Shown here piece by piece: positions 11,741 through 23,430 of a DNA stretch of 64,000 bases. Made by a program: the position numbers and the translations under genes. The notes beneath the pieces were generated by a model that was not told the origin of the DNA, ran no database searches, and saw only the letters and a program-made list of their open reading frames with translations. The first letter of the stretch is position 1. Each line of letters begins with the position of its first letter. Origin of the DNA: Apostichopus japonicus (taxonomy: Eukaryota > Echinodermata > Holothuroidea > Aspidochirotida > Stichopodidae); the NCBI RefSeq assembly GCF_037975245.1, contig NC_092568.1, positions 19,053,001 to 19,117,000 of the forward strand. Reading direction: 5' to 3'.

Positions 11741-14224
11741 CGCATATACTTCATGTTTAATTTTAGCAAACAGGTGGGCATCGTAGAACTGATGCAATCT
11801 GCAGCCAATGATGTTGTTAATGATGTAGAAAGAATTCTATAGCCAACATTAACATCAATCCTTAGTTATTGGGGTGAGTAAAATGATCCCCATATTAAGG
11901 TCATTAGAATGAGCAGGAATGTACACAAAATTTAGAGATTAAGAACATGGTGGAAATGCACAACTTGTTTAATGCAAAAGTGCTGATCTTGTGCTGGTGT
12001 ATATTGACTCATGTATAAATTGTATATATGAAGTAAACTGGATAGCATTCGTTATGCCAACTAAAAGCAGCTGTCTTGATTAATTTGGTTAATTAAGATA
12101 GTTGTGTGATGCTAAACGAACTGCCGGGCTGAAAGGACATTTTAAACAAAATTGATGGATGAATAAGGGAAAAGCAACACTGACAAGCTAACCTAAGCAC
12201 TGATTTACATCCACTCGGTATCAAATTTACTTATTTCTTTAATGCCATCTTTCGGATATTTTTCATGTATTCATGTAATATAAAAGCTCCTCTTAAAACA
12301 AACGAACAAACAATCATAACAAAACAAGAAATGCTGGTCATCTCAGTTTTCAACTCTTATTTTATTCACCTGTATCATCATCTCAAAGTTACCCTAAACT
12401 TGATATTAAAATTAATATCATATAAATATATATTTGTACAAATACTGTTAATTACATTACAATGATCCTGTATGATTGCAACAGCTAACGCAAGATCGAT
12501 TGAAGCATGACAAACTAACTAGTATTACCTTACTTTGCAATGCAAATTTTATCATCATCATCATCATCATCGAAAGGTGTCAAAAGGAAACTTGCAAAAA
12601 TCCATGAAAAATGACTTTCAAAAGTTTCAATCTCTACACACATGATCCATGAAAACACCAGTGGTGTCCTTAACCTTAACACTTTCGTTTACCAAATAAA
12701 GATAACAATATTATACATATAACAATTTGTGAAAACATTCTTATTGACAACAACAAAGAGATATAAACCAAAATTTAAACCAAATTACCATTTCTTCCCG
12801 GTGTTGCAACTGTTAAAACCACCAACATATAGCTGTTTTAATCAAATTTATGTTCAAACTTTTCCAAATATATTTTCAGCCAATCTATCTGAAGCACTGT
12901 AAGCTAAAAAATATGTTTATTGCTATGAAATAGTGTTATAACGATGAAAGTTTTTAGTAGAGAAATTAATTTAGCCTAATTAACCACACTGGAGTCGTTT
13001 TTGATCGTTTCTCTTTGCTGCAATGGCCATCCAACAGGTAAAGAACTGGCCACTGGAGGCCTACAAGGTCTTAGAGACATATAGTATGCCACTTTCAGTA
13101 GAATTTAGATAACAATAGGTGACACAGTAGTTTTAAACAAGCATTATTAATTACCAAAGCCTTAATTGTCATGTGGAAAATTTGAAAGCATTTTAATGCC
13201 ACTCATATCACGAAAGAGAATAAATACAGTTTAGCACACATAAAACAAAAGAGCACATTCAGTCCCTCTTCTATACTGACAAAGACAGTTCAACTAGAAT
13301 TGGACCTAAAATATGTCAAACTATAAAATACATTGAGTTCAAATTTAAGGCTCTACAAGGCTTTATTAAAATACTGCATGCTGCCTCCTTGCTTTGTATC
13401 ACCCGGCAGACAATATAAAAGTATGTATCTCACCAAAAATAATATCTTTCAAAAATTGACACATCAAGTAGACGACATTTCAATAGCACAGGATTTCTAT
13501 TACGATGATTGACTATTTTAAGCTATCTGTAAAATAAAACTCATCCAAATCATTTACCTAGCGGTTAGTAAGAAATCTTTGGTTGGCATGGAAAAAGTAA
13601 TGACTTATTAATGCTATATCTGTGAATTCCTGAAACTTGAGAAACATTGGCATGGGTGTGATAGAGGTGGAGGAGGGAGTGTTCTCAACATTCAAAAATG
13701 GTTAGGTTCTTTCTCAAAGTACTTCCACAGGGGTGAGTATTTCATAATCGCCTTTGAGTTCTTTTACACTTAAGCACATGAACAGCCCGAATCTTGACGA
13801 AAGAATATGTCTTCAAATTTATAAATGAGGATAATGTGGTTAAAATCCCCAGACTTTGCTTTACATCATCACTTACATAGTTTGCAGAGTATGAAATAAT
13901 AGGACTATTTATACCCAATTATTCTTGTTTAGAGTATGCTTTTTTCTTTAGATAAAACACAGAGTAACAATAATTACATGGGAACAACTTTGAACCATTT
14001 TCTTTCGGAATCCGTTCCCAATCTGGGCCAGCACTGCAGATAGCCGACCGTTGTGCATTGGCAGAATCACAACTGTTGTTGTTTTCCAACCATGCGACAA
14101 CTTGGAGTTTGATTCTCTTCAGAGATATCTTCCTAAAGTTCTAACGTCCCTGGGAGAATGATAAATAAATAAAATTAATCTAAATATCTTAAATTAAATA
14201 ATTTCGTCACAATTTTTCATTTCT
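11741..14224. other. Region between MITE and ANKEF1 stop, including probable ANKEF1 3' UTR
   Basis: No coding exon is supported. It contains an (ATC)7 microsatellite at 12551-12571. On the minus strand, AATAAA (plus-strand TTTATT at 13362-13367) is a candidate polyadenylation signal about 860 bases downstream of the ANKEF1 stop. The rest is AT-rich and featureless. Confidence 0.45.
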
Positions 14225-17200
14225 TTAGTCATCGTCACCTGATTCTATTCCACCCAACTCTGCAGATCGTTTCATGAAGTGATCTTTGAAAGGAAGATTG
14301 AAATCCGGAAAATCGATACCGTCTCCAAATCTTTGTCTCCTCTGTTCTTTCTTCACGATGAGTTCTTTTGTCGACGGGAGCTTGCTCCAGGCTTTCAGAG
14401 GGATGTAGGTGATATCTTCTTTCATCTCTATGCCTCCGGCCATAGCCGATGCCGCCCGTAGGACCGAGCCCTTCCGTTCTCTGGGACTGTTCGTGGGAGA
14501 ATCTTTACCCTGCATGTAGGAAAACCACATTCATACATTTGATATCCTGAAGTTTGCAAAGGACAATGTGACCATTGGTTTTGTTTTTTCTCAATGGTTG
14601 GTTCAGATAATTAATTATGGTTGAATTTGCAACAGCTTCATATTTAACGACAGAAATATTTGGGACGGCGAACATTTTTAATACCTGATTAGCAAATAAT
14701 TCGTGATCGACACAGGCCTGACTTATTATATTTGGAGCAGTTGTTTTTAACGTTCCGACCAAACAAATACTGACAAAATTCAATTTTGTTAACTTTGAAT
14801 AATGTAAATTTTATGGCAGCTGTGTTTGATTTTTCTGTGCCTGAATCACTTACCACAGTAGCCGGTTGTGATGTCATACCCCCTTGAGGTATCGGAGGTA
14901 CCGACTGGGCCCTCTGTGTGGATGACTTCTTTTCTCCCTTTTTATCTTTCTTCTTCTTGTCCTTGCTTGGAGGCGGTAGAGATGCAAATTTAGCTTGGAT
15001 AATCTGCAACACTCTTGGATCAGCCCACCATTTGGCCACATCTAAGGCAGTGTCACCTGCAAAGAAGATGACAAAACATAAAAACATAATAAAGGAAGCT
15101 ACAAAACAAAGAAACAATAAGAAATTAATAGCGAACCGTTCAAGAAATTTAGCTAATTTAAAATTGCCATCAAATTAATGTGAATTGAGGACTACTTCAA
15201 ATTGAATAAGTATCCAATCGTGGTAGCAAAAATGGTAAAGTAGGCCCTTTCTGAACCCTGGCATCCTCAGCTAGAGGATTAATTTGTTATGTCCCTGCAT
15301 CATAAAAAAAACTTGTTGGTAACTATACCAGGACCTTGGACAGGCAGATCAAGGGCCAGTATGTAAGTGCAAGACTCGATATAGAAAGAAAGTGAACTAA
15401 TTACAAAAAAAAATAATAAGAAAAAAAAAGAAGGATGACACAATAAAGGAAAAAGATGTGTTTACCTTTTCTATTTTCCAGAGTACAGTCGCAACCTTTT
15501 TCGATCAAGTATTGCACTATTTCTGGGGAGGATGTTTGAACTGCTCTTATGAGTGGGGTGGCGCCATTCAGAGACTGTGAATTGATGTCTGCTCCACGTC
15601 TTAACAGCAACTGAACTAAATCTAGTTGACCAGAAAGGCAGGCGTGGTGGAGTGGTGTCCATCTGAAATTATCTCTAATAGTTATGTCAGCCCTTTTGCA
15701 CCAAAAAGAGAAAAAGAAAAAAAGCTATTAAGATATTTCCTCCCAAGAAATCAGTTTTTGGAATTATTTAAAAAATTTCCTTATAGGGTCATAATTTTTT
15801 TTAAGTAGTATTTGTTAAATTTGTATTGAATTTGAGGCAGTGAGCAGGGTTGCAAACAGGGTGTTCTCCTCGAGTCGCGATTTAGTTTTGGTCTTGGCAC
15901 ATTTCACACAATAACAGACAAGAAAATAAATTAGCATTTCATCCATTCATTTAAGCAGTAGTAGAATGTTATTGTGTCATTTATTTTTAACAGCCAGTGA
16001 ATAAAAAAAATAGAAATAAAAACATAGACTTTATTTCCTCAAGTTAGTCAAAATTTAGACATTTGAAGATAACAGAGAAATTCCAATGATATTAAACCTA
16101 GCAAATATCAAATCCTTGATCTAAGTTTGAAAGTACAACCCCCCCCCCCCAAAACAAAAAAAAACCCAACAACTGCTCTTTTCTAGAATGGTACCATCTT
16201 CTTATTATTGTAGGAGGAAAACAATTGCTAGCAGTGGTCTTTTTTCTGCCAATGACATTTTATTTGATTGCATTTAAAATTCCTATCTTGTACCAAAATC
16301 AGTTTATACAGATGACAAATTTCTTACCCGTTCGCTAGCAGAAACTCCACCACATCCGTGTTACCCTTAGCACATGCAACCATGAGGGCGGTCTTGAAAT
16401 ATTTGTCCGATGTATCGACTTTGCCTCCGTAATGAAAGCATTGCTGGAGTGAATCCAGGTCGCCCATTGAGGCGGCGTCGTTCATCTTAACGTAAGTGAC
16501 TTCTTGATGATGGAGATACCAGGCGGAGTCGTCCTGTATCGGATGTCTGGGGGGTCTGTCTCGGTCAAATCTACCCGTGTCTGTGAAGGGTACGTGTCGC
16601 TCTATCAGGTACTCGGGTGGTCCACCGAAATCTGTCCTGTCCCCTTCGGGACCCAGACATATCGGCATGGGTACCTTTGTCTTACCCTTCTTACCCTTTT
16701 TGCCCTTTTTACCCTTTTTCCCCTTCTTGTCCTTCTTCTCATACGCCGAGAGTAAATAGGTCTTGTGGACATACTTCTTGGAAGTCATAAAATCACTGTA
16801 GTTGATCACTCCCTCTTTCGTCTTATCGTGAAGTTGGAATAGATTCTTAAAGTCGTCCTCGTCAATCGGAGCGTCCAACGTCATGAGAATATCATAGAAA
16901 TCGTCTCTCGCGATCACTTCATTCTTGTCTGAGTCTAACGTCTCAAAGCGTTCTTTCAGCTTCTCGGTGTTTTCGAGAGTCCAATCGTACAGCCTCACTG
17001 CCCAAGGCTCTGTCGGAGCTTTAGCACCCGACTGAAGTTTCTTGGAGAGCTTCTCAGCTTTCTTGCATTCCTTCAGTGCATCTTTGAAACCGTTATTTTT
17101 GGCGATAGCTTTCGGCAGTAGGCCTTCTTCATTTTTCACATTCGCTTTGCAGCCTGTTTGGATAAATAAATAGCGAAGATGGTATAAGCTCCTGTTTATA

Positions 17201-20200
17201 ATAGTCATACCCAAATTTCATAAACACGTTTGTCATGTGACGAGAAACTGAAAGCATCTCGACTAGCAAAATTAACCAAACTTAGGCAAGATGCTCAAAT
17301 TGTTACACATTGACTACAACTATGCATATAACAGATCTGGTATGTATACCATTTAGTCCTATCAACATGAATGTCATAACTGGTCGACAAACTTAACTAC
17401 AACCTCTGAACAGCTAGAAGTAAAATGTTAGCAGTTCCTATATACACTATTAACTATTCCCTGATATAGATGGTTCACTGTCTATAAACTTTTGAGATGA
17501 GACTATTATCAATTATACCGCTCAAAACCAGCATAAAAACACACTGTCATTTTAGTTTAATTGGTAGACTACAATATGGGGAGATATTTTGTATGCAGCA
17601 AAAGCAGAAGGATAGAAGAAATGCCTCCCTCCCTTCCTTCCATACTCCTGTAAATTTGTTTTTGAGCATGCCTTTCTCATTAATATATTGGTTATGACTT
17701 TTATTCCACTAGTGGCCCAGATCCTAGGAAAAGTACATTGCCACACAGTATGGAATATTTGCTTTATAGTGATACAGTTAACACTGAATTTCAGGATTTT
17801 ATAGGTTGTAGATATTTCGAAAGGACATGATTGTTCCTCTCTGGACAAGATTTATAAATGTACACAAAAACAAAAAACACCAACCAAAAAGAAAAACAAC
17901 AACAAACAACAAAACAATTTTATCTTACTGGTAACATCGCTCAAAAATTCTGATGTTACTAGATACATTTATAAAGTTGACAGGTTTAAAAGCGACCCAC
18001 AAAAACAACATAAATTTGCACATAAATTGCAATTTATATGCAAACTTTAAAACTGTTGAATTGAAAGGAACTTTTTAAAGAAAAAACTATCCTTTGTGTT
18101 TGATAAAATATGGTTTGGTATAGATGACTAACAGACAGACAGACAGACAGACAGACAGAAACATACCTCTCTGTCCGAGATATCGACAAGATTCTGCGAA
18201 CCCTCCCTCTGCAGCGTAATGCAGGGGTGTGTTGAGGATGACGTCAGTGATGCCCAAGTCAGCCCCGAAGCCAGCTAAAATTCGCAGAACTTCAAAATGA
18301 CCTTTCATGGCAGCTCGATGTGCAGGACTCATACCATTCTTGTCGCAAATGTTGACATCTGCACCTTTCTTGACGATGGTTCTTACAATACTAGCACTAC
18401 CACTGCTAGCTGCTGCTGCGAGAGCAGTCTGGCCTGTGGACTGTAGCAAACATTGAGAGGTTAAATGGAAGAAAAAACCCTTTTCATCTTAAGAGGAACT
18501 GACAAATTTGTGAATATTTTAATGTTGCAGTATTTATGAACAGTTGATATTATAGTACACACCAAACTCACCAAGAAAGGTTGGCTCTTCTACTGTATAT
18601 ATTTGCATTAGGGTTTAGTTATCGTTGATTAAAAAATTATGTTGATCAGAGAATAAACCTGGATGTCTAATTCAAGTTGGGAATTTTGTTTTGCTGTAAG
18701 TTTTGTAAAAGATACATGATTACTTATGAACTTGCGTTTTATTTAAATCATGTGTAAAAGTAAGTTGGCCTGACGTTTCAATCCTAGCAGGATCTTCATT
18801 TAGCATTTGAAGAAGGTCCTGCTAGGATCCAAATGTCAGGCCAACTTACTTTTACACATTCTCCTACACAGGCTCTCTAGTGGATAAGCAGTTTGCTAAC
18901 AGTTTTATTTTATTTTTATATTTATTTAAATCATGAAACATTGATTCTCCTGCTAAACTTCAGTTTCTAGGAGAAGAAGTATGATTTTGCTGAGCAAGCA
19001 AATGTAATATTGACATATTATTATTGATCCACATGTCACTATGTAATACATGAGGCTTAGACCATTTACCAATTATTCCAATACAGAAACATTTGTGTCC
19101 CACAATTGATAATGTAGTGAACATTGATTGAATGGCACACATGTGAAATTTATGTCTATCTTGATTGTTTTAGTGTGTGAATCTGGTGGACGTATGTTAT
19201 AGACCTTTTTTGAGGTAACTCATCTTGTTTACTTGGTCAAGTCAAGTACTTAGTCTTAGACAAAGTAAATGCAAAATGCAGCTTTAAAATAACAACACTC
19301 TTCTATTGCAAACACAATATTGATAAAGACAATGCCCCAATTATCAAATATTAACCATTTTCCACTACAGATACTTTCATTAACGATATTTACGATACAA
19401 TCATTAATGTACTGAACATTTTTTAAATGCCTAACTTCATAATTTTGAGTGTGAATTTGGTGGAATAAGGTAAAAGATTGTTTACATTGATCGATTGTTT
19501 CAAGACAACTTATCTTTACTTTCTTGGTCAAGCTACAGTAGCTAAGATGACTTTGACAATAGTAAATGCAAAATACAGTTTTAAAATAACAAAATTTGTC
19601 ATATTATAATTACAGCATTGGAAAAGACAAAGCTCCAATTGTCTCTGTAGTTAATTAAATAAATAAGTGAAATAAAAAATCTTTGTTTTTGTTTAGAGAT
19701 TAGAAAAAGTTCACTCACTGGATGAACACTGTTAGGATCAGCTGCATGATCGAGCAGGAGTTGACAGATCTTCTCGTTTTCATTTGCCTCAAAACAGGCC
19801 AGGACCAATAGCGGCATGCCATCGTTACCTACGTTATTGCAATCGGCGTTGTTTTCGATGACCATCTCTGCGCATCTTGTGTGTCGGCTGGTAGGCAGAA
19901 TGCAGTAAAAGAGAATTCCTGTAACATATGAAAAGGAAAAAGAAACCATAACAATTAACAACAAAATGTAGAATTATTGAGAATACTTACAGCTCAAAAA
20001 TTACTTTTCAAATATTAGAGATCAGCATCTTTGACTGTAATTTCTTGCATTTTTAAATTTGCCAATTGGGCCTCAATGTACTTGCCTTAAAAGCTTAAGG
20101 TTTGTCTCCAATCAAATTTGTTTTCTGCATTGTAGATGTTACGGAGTTTTCCAGGCATTTTCCAAAGGCAGCCCTACAACTGACTGAATATGATTTTTGC

Positions 20201-20962
20201 AGACCTTTATTGTAACTATTTACAAATGTTTTGTTCTGGGCTTTAACATATACCTCTAGTTAATTGTTTCTGGAAGGAATAAAACTTGTTTTCTGAAGTG
20301 AATTTAAAATACAAAAGTACTTAAAATGTAGTTTGCCTCTTAACCTCTAAACCTGTGACATTTTTTTGCAAAGCAAAGTCATTTATTTTAACATTTTCTC
20401 TTTTCATTATTATTAAATTGTCTTTCAATGAAAATAAAATTGTAAAGTAAAAACAGACACCTATGAAATAAGCACAGAGTGCCATTTTATATAGCTAAAG
20501 AACCTTTGGAAGCTACTGATGAATTTGGTTGTGATAGCATAGTCATGGGATCCATACAACATCTACTGTATTCAAAGAACTTTACCTTTTCCATCTATAT
20601 CTGTGGTTGTCATATCCGCGTCAGCAGTTGCTAGAACCTCCAGTGTCTGAACATGTCCAAACTCTGCCGCCCTCATTGCCGCAGTTCTACCTTTCAGATC
20701 GACAACATTAGGATGTGCACCCAGTTCCAGAATAAACTTAACCATTTCTTCATCGTTTACCCTGGATGCCAGATGTAAGCCTGTCTCTCCATTTTCTGGC
20801 TCACTGTAGTTGATGAGATGAGGAATACCGCTGGAGCAAAGTTTCTCAATCTGAGGCTTGTCTCTCTTACGTACACACTGCAGCAACTTGTGTGTTTGTA
20901 GAATCTCTAATCTGGTCTGTGCAACAGGCATCTTGAATGCTTCCAACTGCTTCAGATGAATT
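14225..20962 (-). CDS. ANKEF1: Ankyrin repeat and EF-hand domain-containing protein 1, complete CDS, 786 aa
   Basis: Minus-strand coding exons are 20586-20931 (ATG at 20931), 19719-19918, 18167-18440, 16328-17153, 15466-15692, 14854-15056 and 14225-14509 (stop TAA). All have GT/AG borders and the phases join without error to 787 codons; human ANKEF1 is about 776 aa. The first coding exon extends upstream to an acceptor at 20963-20964, so a 5' UTR exon is expected. N-terminal ankyrin repeats (LHLASRVNDEEMVKFILELG, HRAAMKGHFEVLRILAGFG) are followed near residue 345 by an EF-hand loop DSDKNEVIARDD, a second degenerate loop, a Lys/Gly-rich KKGKKGKKGKKGK stretch and the family block RHPIQDDSAWYL. 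C-terminal ankyrin repeats follow (DNFRWTPLHHACLSG). In mammals the gene is testis- and axoneme-linked. Calcium binding by the first loop is inferred only. Confidence 0.95.
18130..18159. repeat. (GACA)n microsatellite beside an ANKEF1 splice donor
   Basis: About 7 GACA units on the plus strand. In the ANKEF1 transcript this is a (CUGU)n tract that begins roughly 8 nt into the intron, after the donor GTATGT of exon 18167-18440. Confidence 0.9.
18751..18858. repeat. Large near-perfect palindrome with hammerhead-like sequence
   Basis: The arms 18751-18798 and 18808-18858 are inverted copies with a few mismatches around a 9-base loop. Each arm contains the string TGAAGA, a short hairpin around CCTGCTAGG, and GAAACGTC or a decayed version of it. 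This resembles the hammerhead-ribozyme-like modules of invertebrate retroelements. It lies in an ANKEF1 intron. Confidence 0.8.
19010..19650. repeat. About 297-bp diverged tandem duplication in an ANKEF1 intron
   Basis: Two successive units share landmarks in the same order, for example GTAAATGCAAAATGCAG at 19265 and its near copy at 19562. Both units also contain TTGGTCAAG, a TGAACATT block and an AAAGACAA block. Neither unit is coding. Confidence 0.75.
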
Positions 20963-22615
20963 CTGTTGATAAAAATGATAAGCAAAGCACATGCAGGTTT
21001 ATGTTCCATAGTAGTGCATTCTATGTCATTCAAGAATTTTGGTTAGCACTGAAGTGAAAGCTAACGTAACGTCATCATTGCGGTAAGTTCCTGACCTAGT
21101 ACAATCAGTTTAAAGTTTCACAGTTTTGAGGTTTCTTTTGTTAGCTTAATTTGTTTTCTCATGGTTATTCATCAGTTCATGTCCTGTGGGTTCCACTGTT
21201 TTAAGGTAAAACTTTGTACAGTTAAACTAGCCAGACGGAAGTTGCTTCTGATGAAGGCCTATAGTTAGCCAGCTAACAGTTTCTGTCAGCAGGCTAAATA
21301 AATGTTAGTAAAACTTACACAGTTAGAGTAACACAACGTTACTTTAACTAAAGACTTAGCCTTTTAAATACGATAATACAGGCTAGTAAAAGTAGTTGTA
21401 AATGGGATTATCCTGATGACTGGTCACAACTCACATGCTTGGCTTAAAACACAAACTTAATATGTATGGCTATGTTACTTGTTAGTAACAGTAACTTATA
21501 AGTTACTACGTTATTCAATTGGTTCTGGGTTACTGTTACAGTTAGTGTTACTTACTGAGTTACTCTAGACTTTACTTATAGTCTACACGTCCGAATCCAC
21601 GCATGTTAAAGTTGTCGGAATCACTCAAGTTTGCCAATGTTTCACGTTAACGTTACAACATCATGTCTTCGTAGTGGGCGAAATTTGTAAGAAGGGATAC
21701 TGAGTAACGTTATTCTCTTCGCGATGAAAGGTATCGTTAGGTTAGTTGTGCTTGTAAGTTGCAACATAGGCTACTGGGTCCTTACACTTGACGGGAATAG
21801 AATGTGTACTAAATCAGCCTGTATATACAGTGTTCTTCCGGTATCATTCATTGATCGCATTGCCCTACATACGTGCACATATAACTGCTTCAACCGTTTT
21901 CACGTTACAACTGTATATACAATGTTGCTGTAGCAACGCGCAAGGCTTTAGGTTGTACAGTACTAAATGACGGACCATTGCTATTAGCAGAGACAATCGA
22001 TTAGCGATTATTCTCGGCTGATGAGCGGCAGCGCAGTATATGACATTTTATCCTAGACTGTTTGGCAATGCTTCGGTGTATTTTACACTATATCATATTT
22101 TTAAACACATCATCATATAGCTCCCAACTTCTGTAACCAATGATACCTACAATCTTGGCCCAGGATTGCCAAATAAACTGACAAATCTTTTTCTATATGA
22201 CGGGGAATCATGGAGGGACAACACATTTGTATTTAACTGAAATTAAATAAATCCAGGGTTTCTTTAATTCGCAAGAAAGTTTCTTTAATAAAGAAGAACA
22301 GAAGAAGGAACTTTCCTATACTCGCGAAAACTGCCTACCTTCAAAGTTTTCGCAACTAAATTTGGTTTTGTCTGGTGAATTCAGGGTCGTTGATGCCACG
22401 GTTGCCCAAATAGGATATTGGAAATATATTTTATGTTTGTTTCGCCGAATCATGTTACAATTTTCCATAAAATTCAACCGTACGATTTGAAATTGTTTGC
22501 TTTTCATTTCGAAATTAGATTTGTTAAGTTCCTCGCAATGTTGACGTTTTGTCTATATATGTTCGTTTGAAGTTTGAAGTATCAACTCTATGAGTCGAAT
22601 TTAGACGATTTGGCA
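20963..22615. other. ANKEF1 upstream region
   Basis: No coding exon is supported. The part 21060-21680 is rich in GTTAC/GTAAC strings. An X-box-like site lies at 21924-21937. The ANKEF1 transcription start is presumably here, because the first coding exon opens at a splice acceptor. Confidence 0.45.
21924..21937. promoter_or_regulatory. X-box (RFX-type) motif upstream of ANKEF1
   Basis: The 14-base sequence GTTGCTGTAGCAAC is a perfect inverted pair of RFX half-sites with a 2-base spacer and fits the consensus RYYNYY(N1-3)RRNRAC. It is about 1 kb upstream of the ANKEF1 ATG, where an upstream non-coding exon and promoter are expected. RFX factors control cilium and flagellum genes, which fits the known biology of ANKEF1. 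Binding here is inference. Confidence 0.55.
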
Positions 22616-22624
22616 TCCAAATTT

Positions 22625-23280
22625 GGGACAAACTAAAACGAATGACAGCGAATGACCGAATGACAATTGACTTTGTACAGGGTTAATTATCATTTGCGAA
22701 TGACAGCGAATGACAGCGAATGACAACGAAGGACAACGAAGGACAACGAAGGACAACGAAGGACAACGAAGGACAGTGTTGAGTGGAGATAGAATAATTA
22801 ACGGAGTGGAGTAAATGCGGTTATTGGTTTTCTGCGCAAAAATGATTTGAGGAAAATCGCATGTTACGTGGTTGCAGGGTTTTGATGTAATTTACGGATA
22901 GAAACCACAGGGAAAGTTTTGTGTGAGAATGCGCTCGAGTGCTGTGCTTTTTACATCTGTAGATTTATATAGAAAGCCTAACTGAAGCCGTTTCAAGATT
23001 ATAGTATTGTTAGTTTCTAACAATTAATATCGGAAAAATGACGTTAAATTTACTTTTTAAAATCAGACTTACAATTTCGCTTACTATAAGGTGCGTTTTT
23101 ATCTTGTCCGTACTTTATTAGATCTAGATACCCACGAAGTCTGAACTGTGATACCCGGTTGAAGCAAATGTCTGTGCTGTCATTACTGTCATTCGTTTTA
23201 GTCAACGCAATTTTTTAGTGTGTACAACATATTGTCATTCGTTATGTGTAACGCAATTGTCATTCGTTTTAGTAACACCC
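22625..23280. mobile_element. Mutator-like MITE with 9-bp target duplication
   Basis: The nonamer TCCAAATTT occurs directly at both borders (22616-22624 and 23281-23289). The element starts GGGACAAACTAAAACGAATG and ends in the partial inverted complement CATTCGTTTTAGTAACACCC. A 9-bp duplication with GGG...CCC ends is typical of Mutator-like elements. There is no transposase, so the copy is non-autonomous. An internal 10-bp repeat array is built from the same GAATGACA word as the termini. Confidence 0.8.
22694..22777 (+). repeat. 10-bp minisatellite inside the MITE
   Basis: Consecutive units grade from GCGAATGACA to ACGAAGGACA, about eight copies with no spacers. The repeated word also forms the MITE terminal inverted repeat. 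Confidence 0.9.
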
Positions 23281-23430
23281 TCCAAATTTCAATTCCAAGT
23301 TTCAAGTATGTTTCGCCTTAAAATGTTGGCTATTTTATCTTAGAAATTCCGTCACTATATTTTCAAAAAATTATGAGCTATAAAATCTTTCATTCCCGAG
23401 GCTTTACCATTTCGAAATGATCAAGAGTAC

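Noticed and set aside
14279-14461. Plus-strand frame opposite the last ANKEF1 exon
   Set aside because: It is antisense to a well-supported coding exon.
22694-22777. CRISPR-like array
   Set aside because: The units are contiguous 10-bp repeats without spacers, inside a MITE in a eukaryotic genome.
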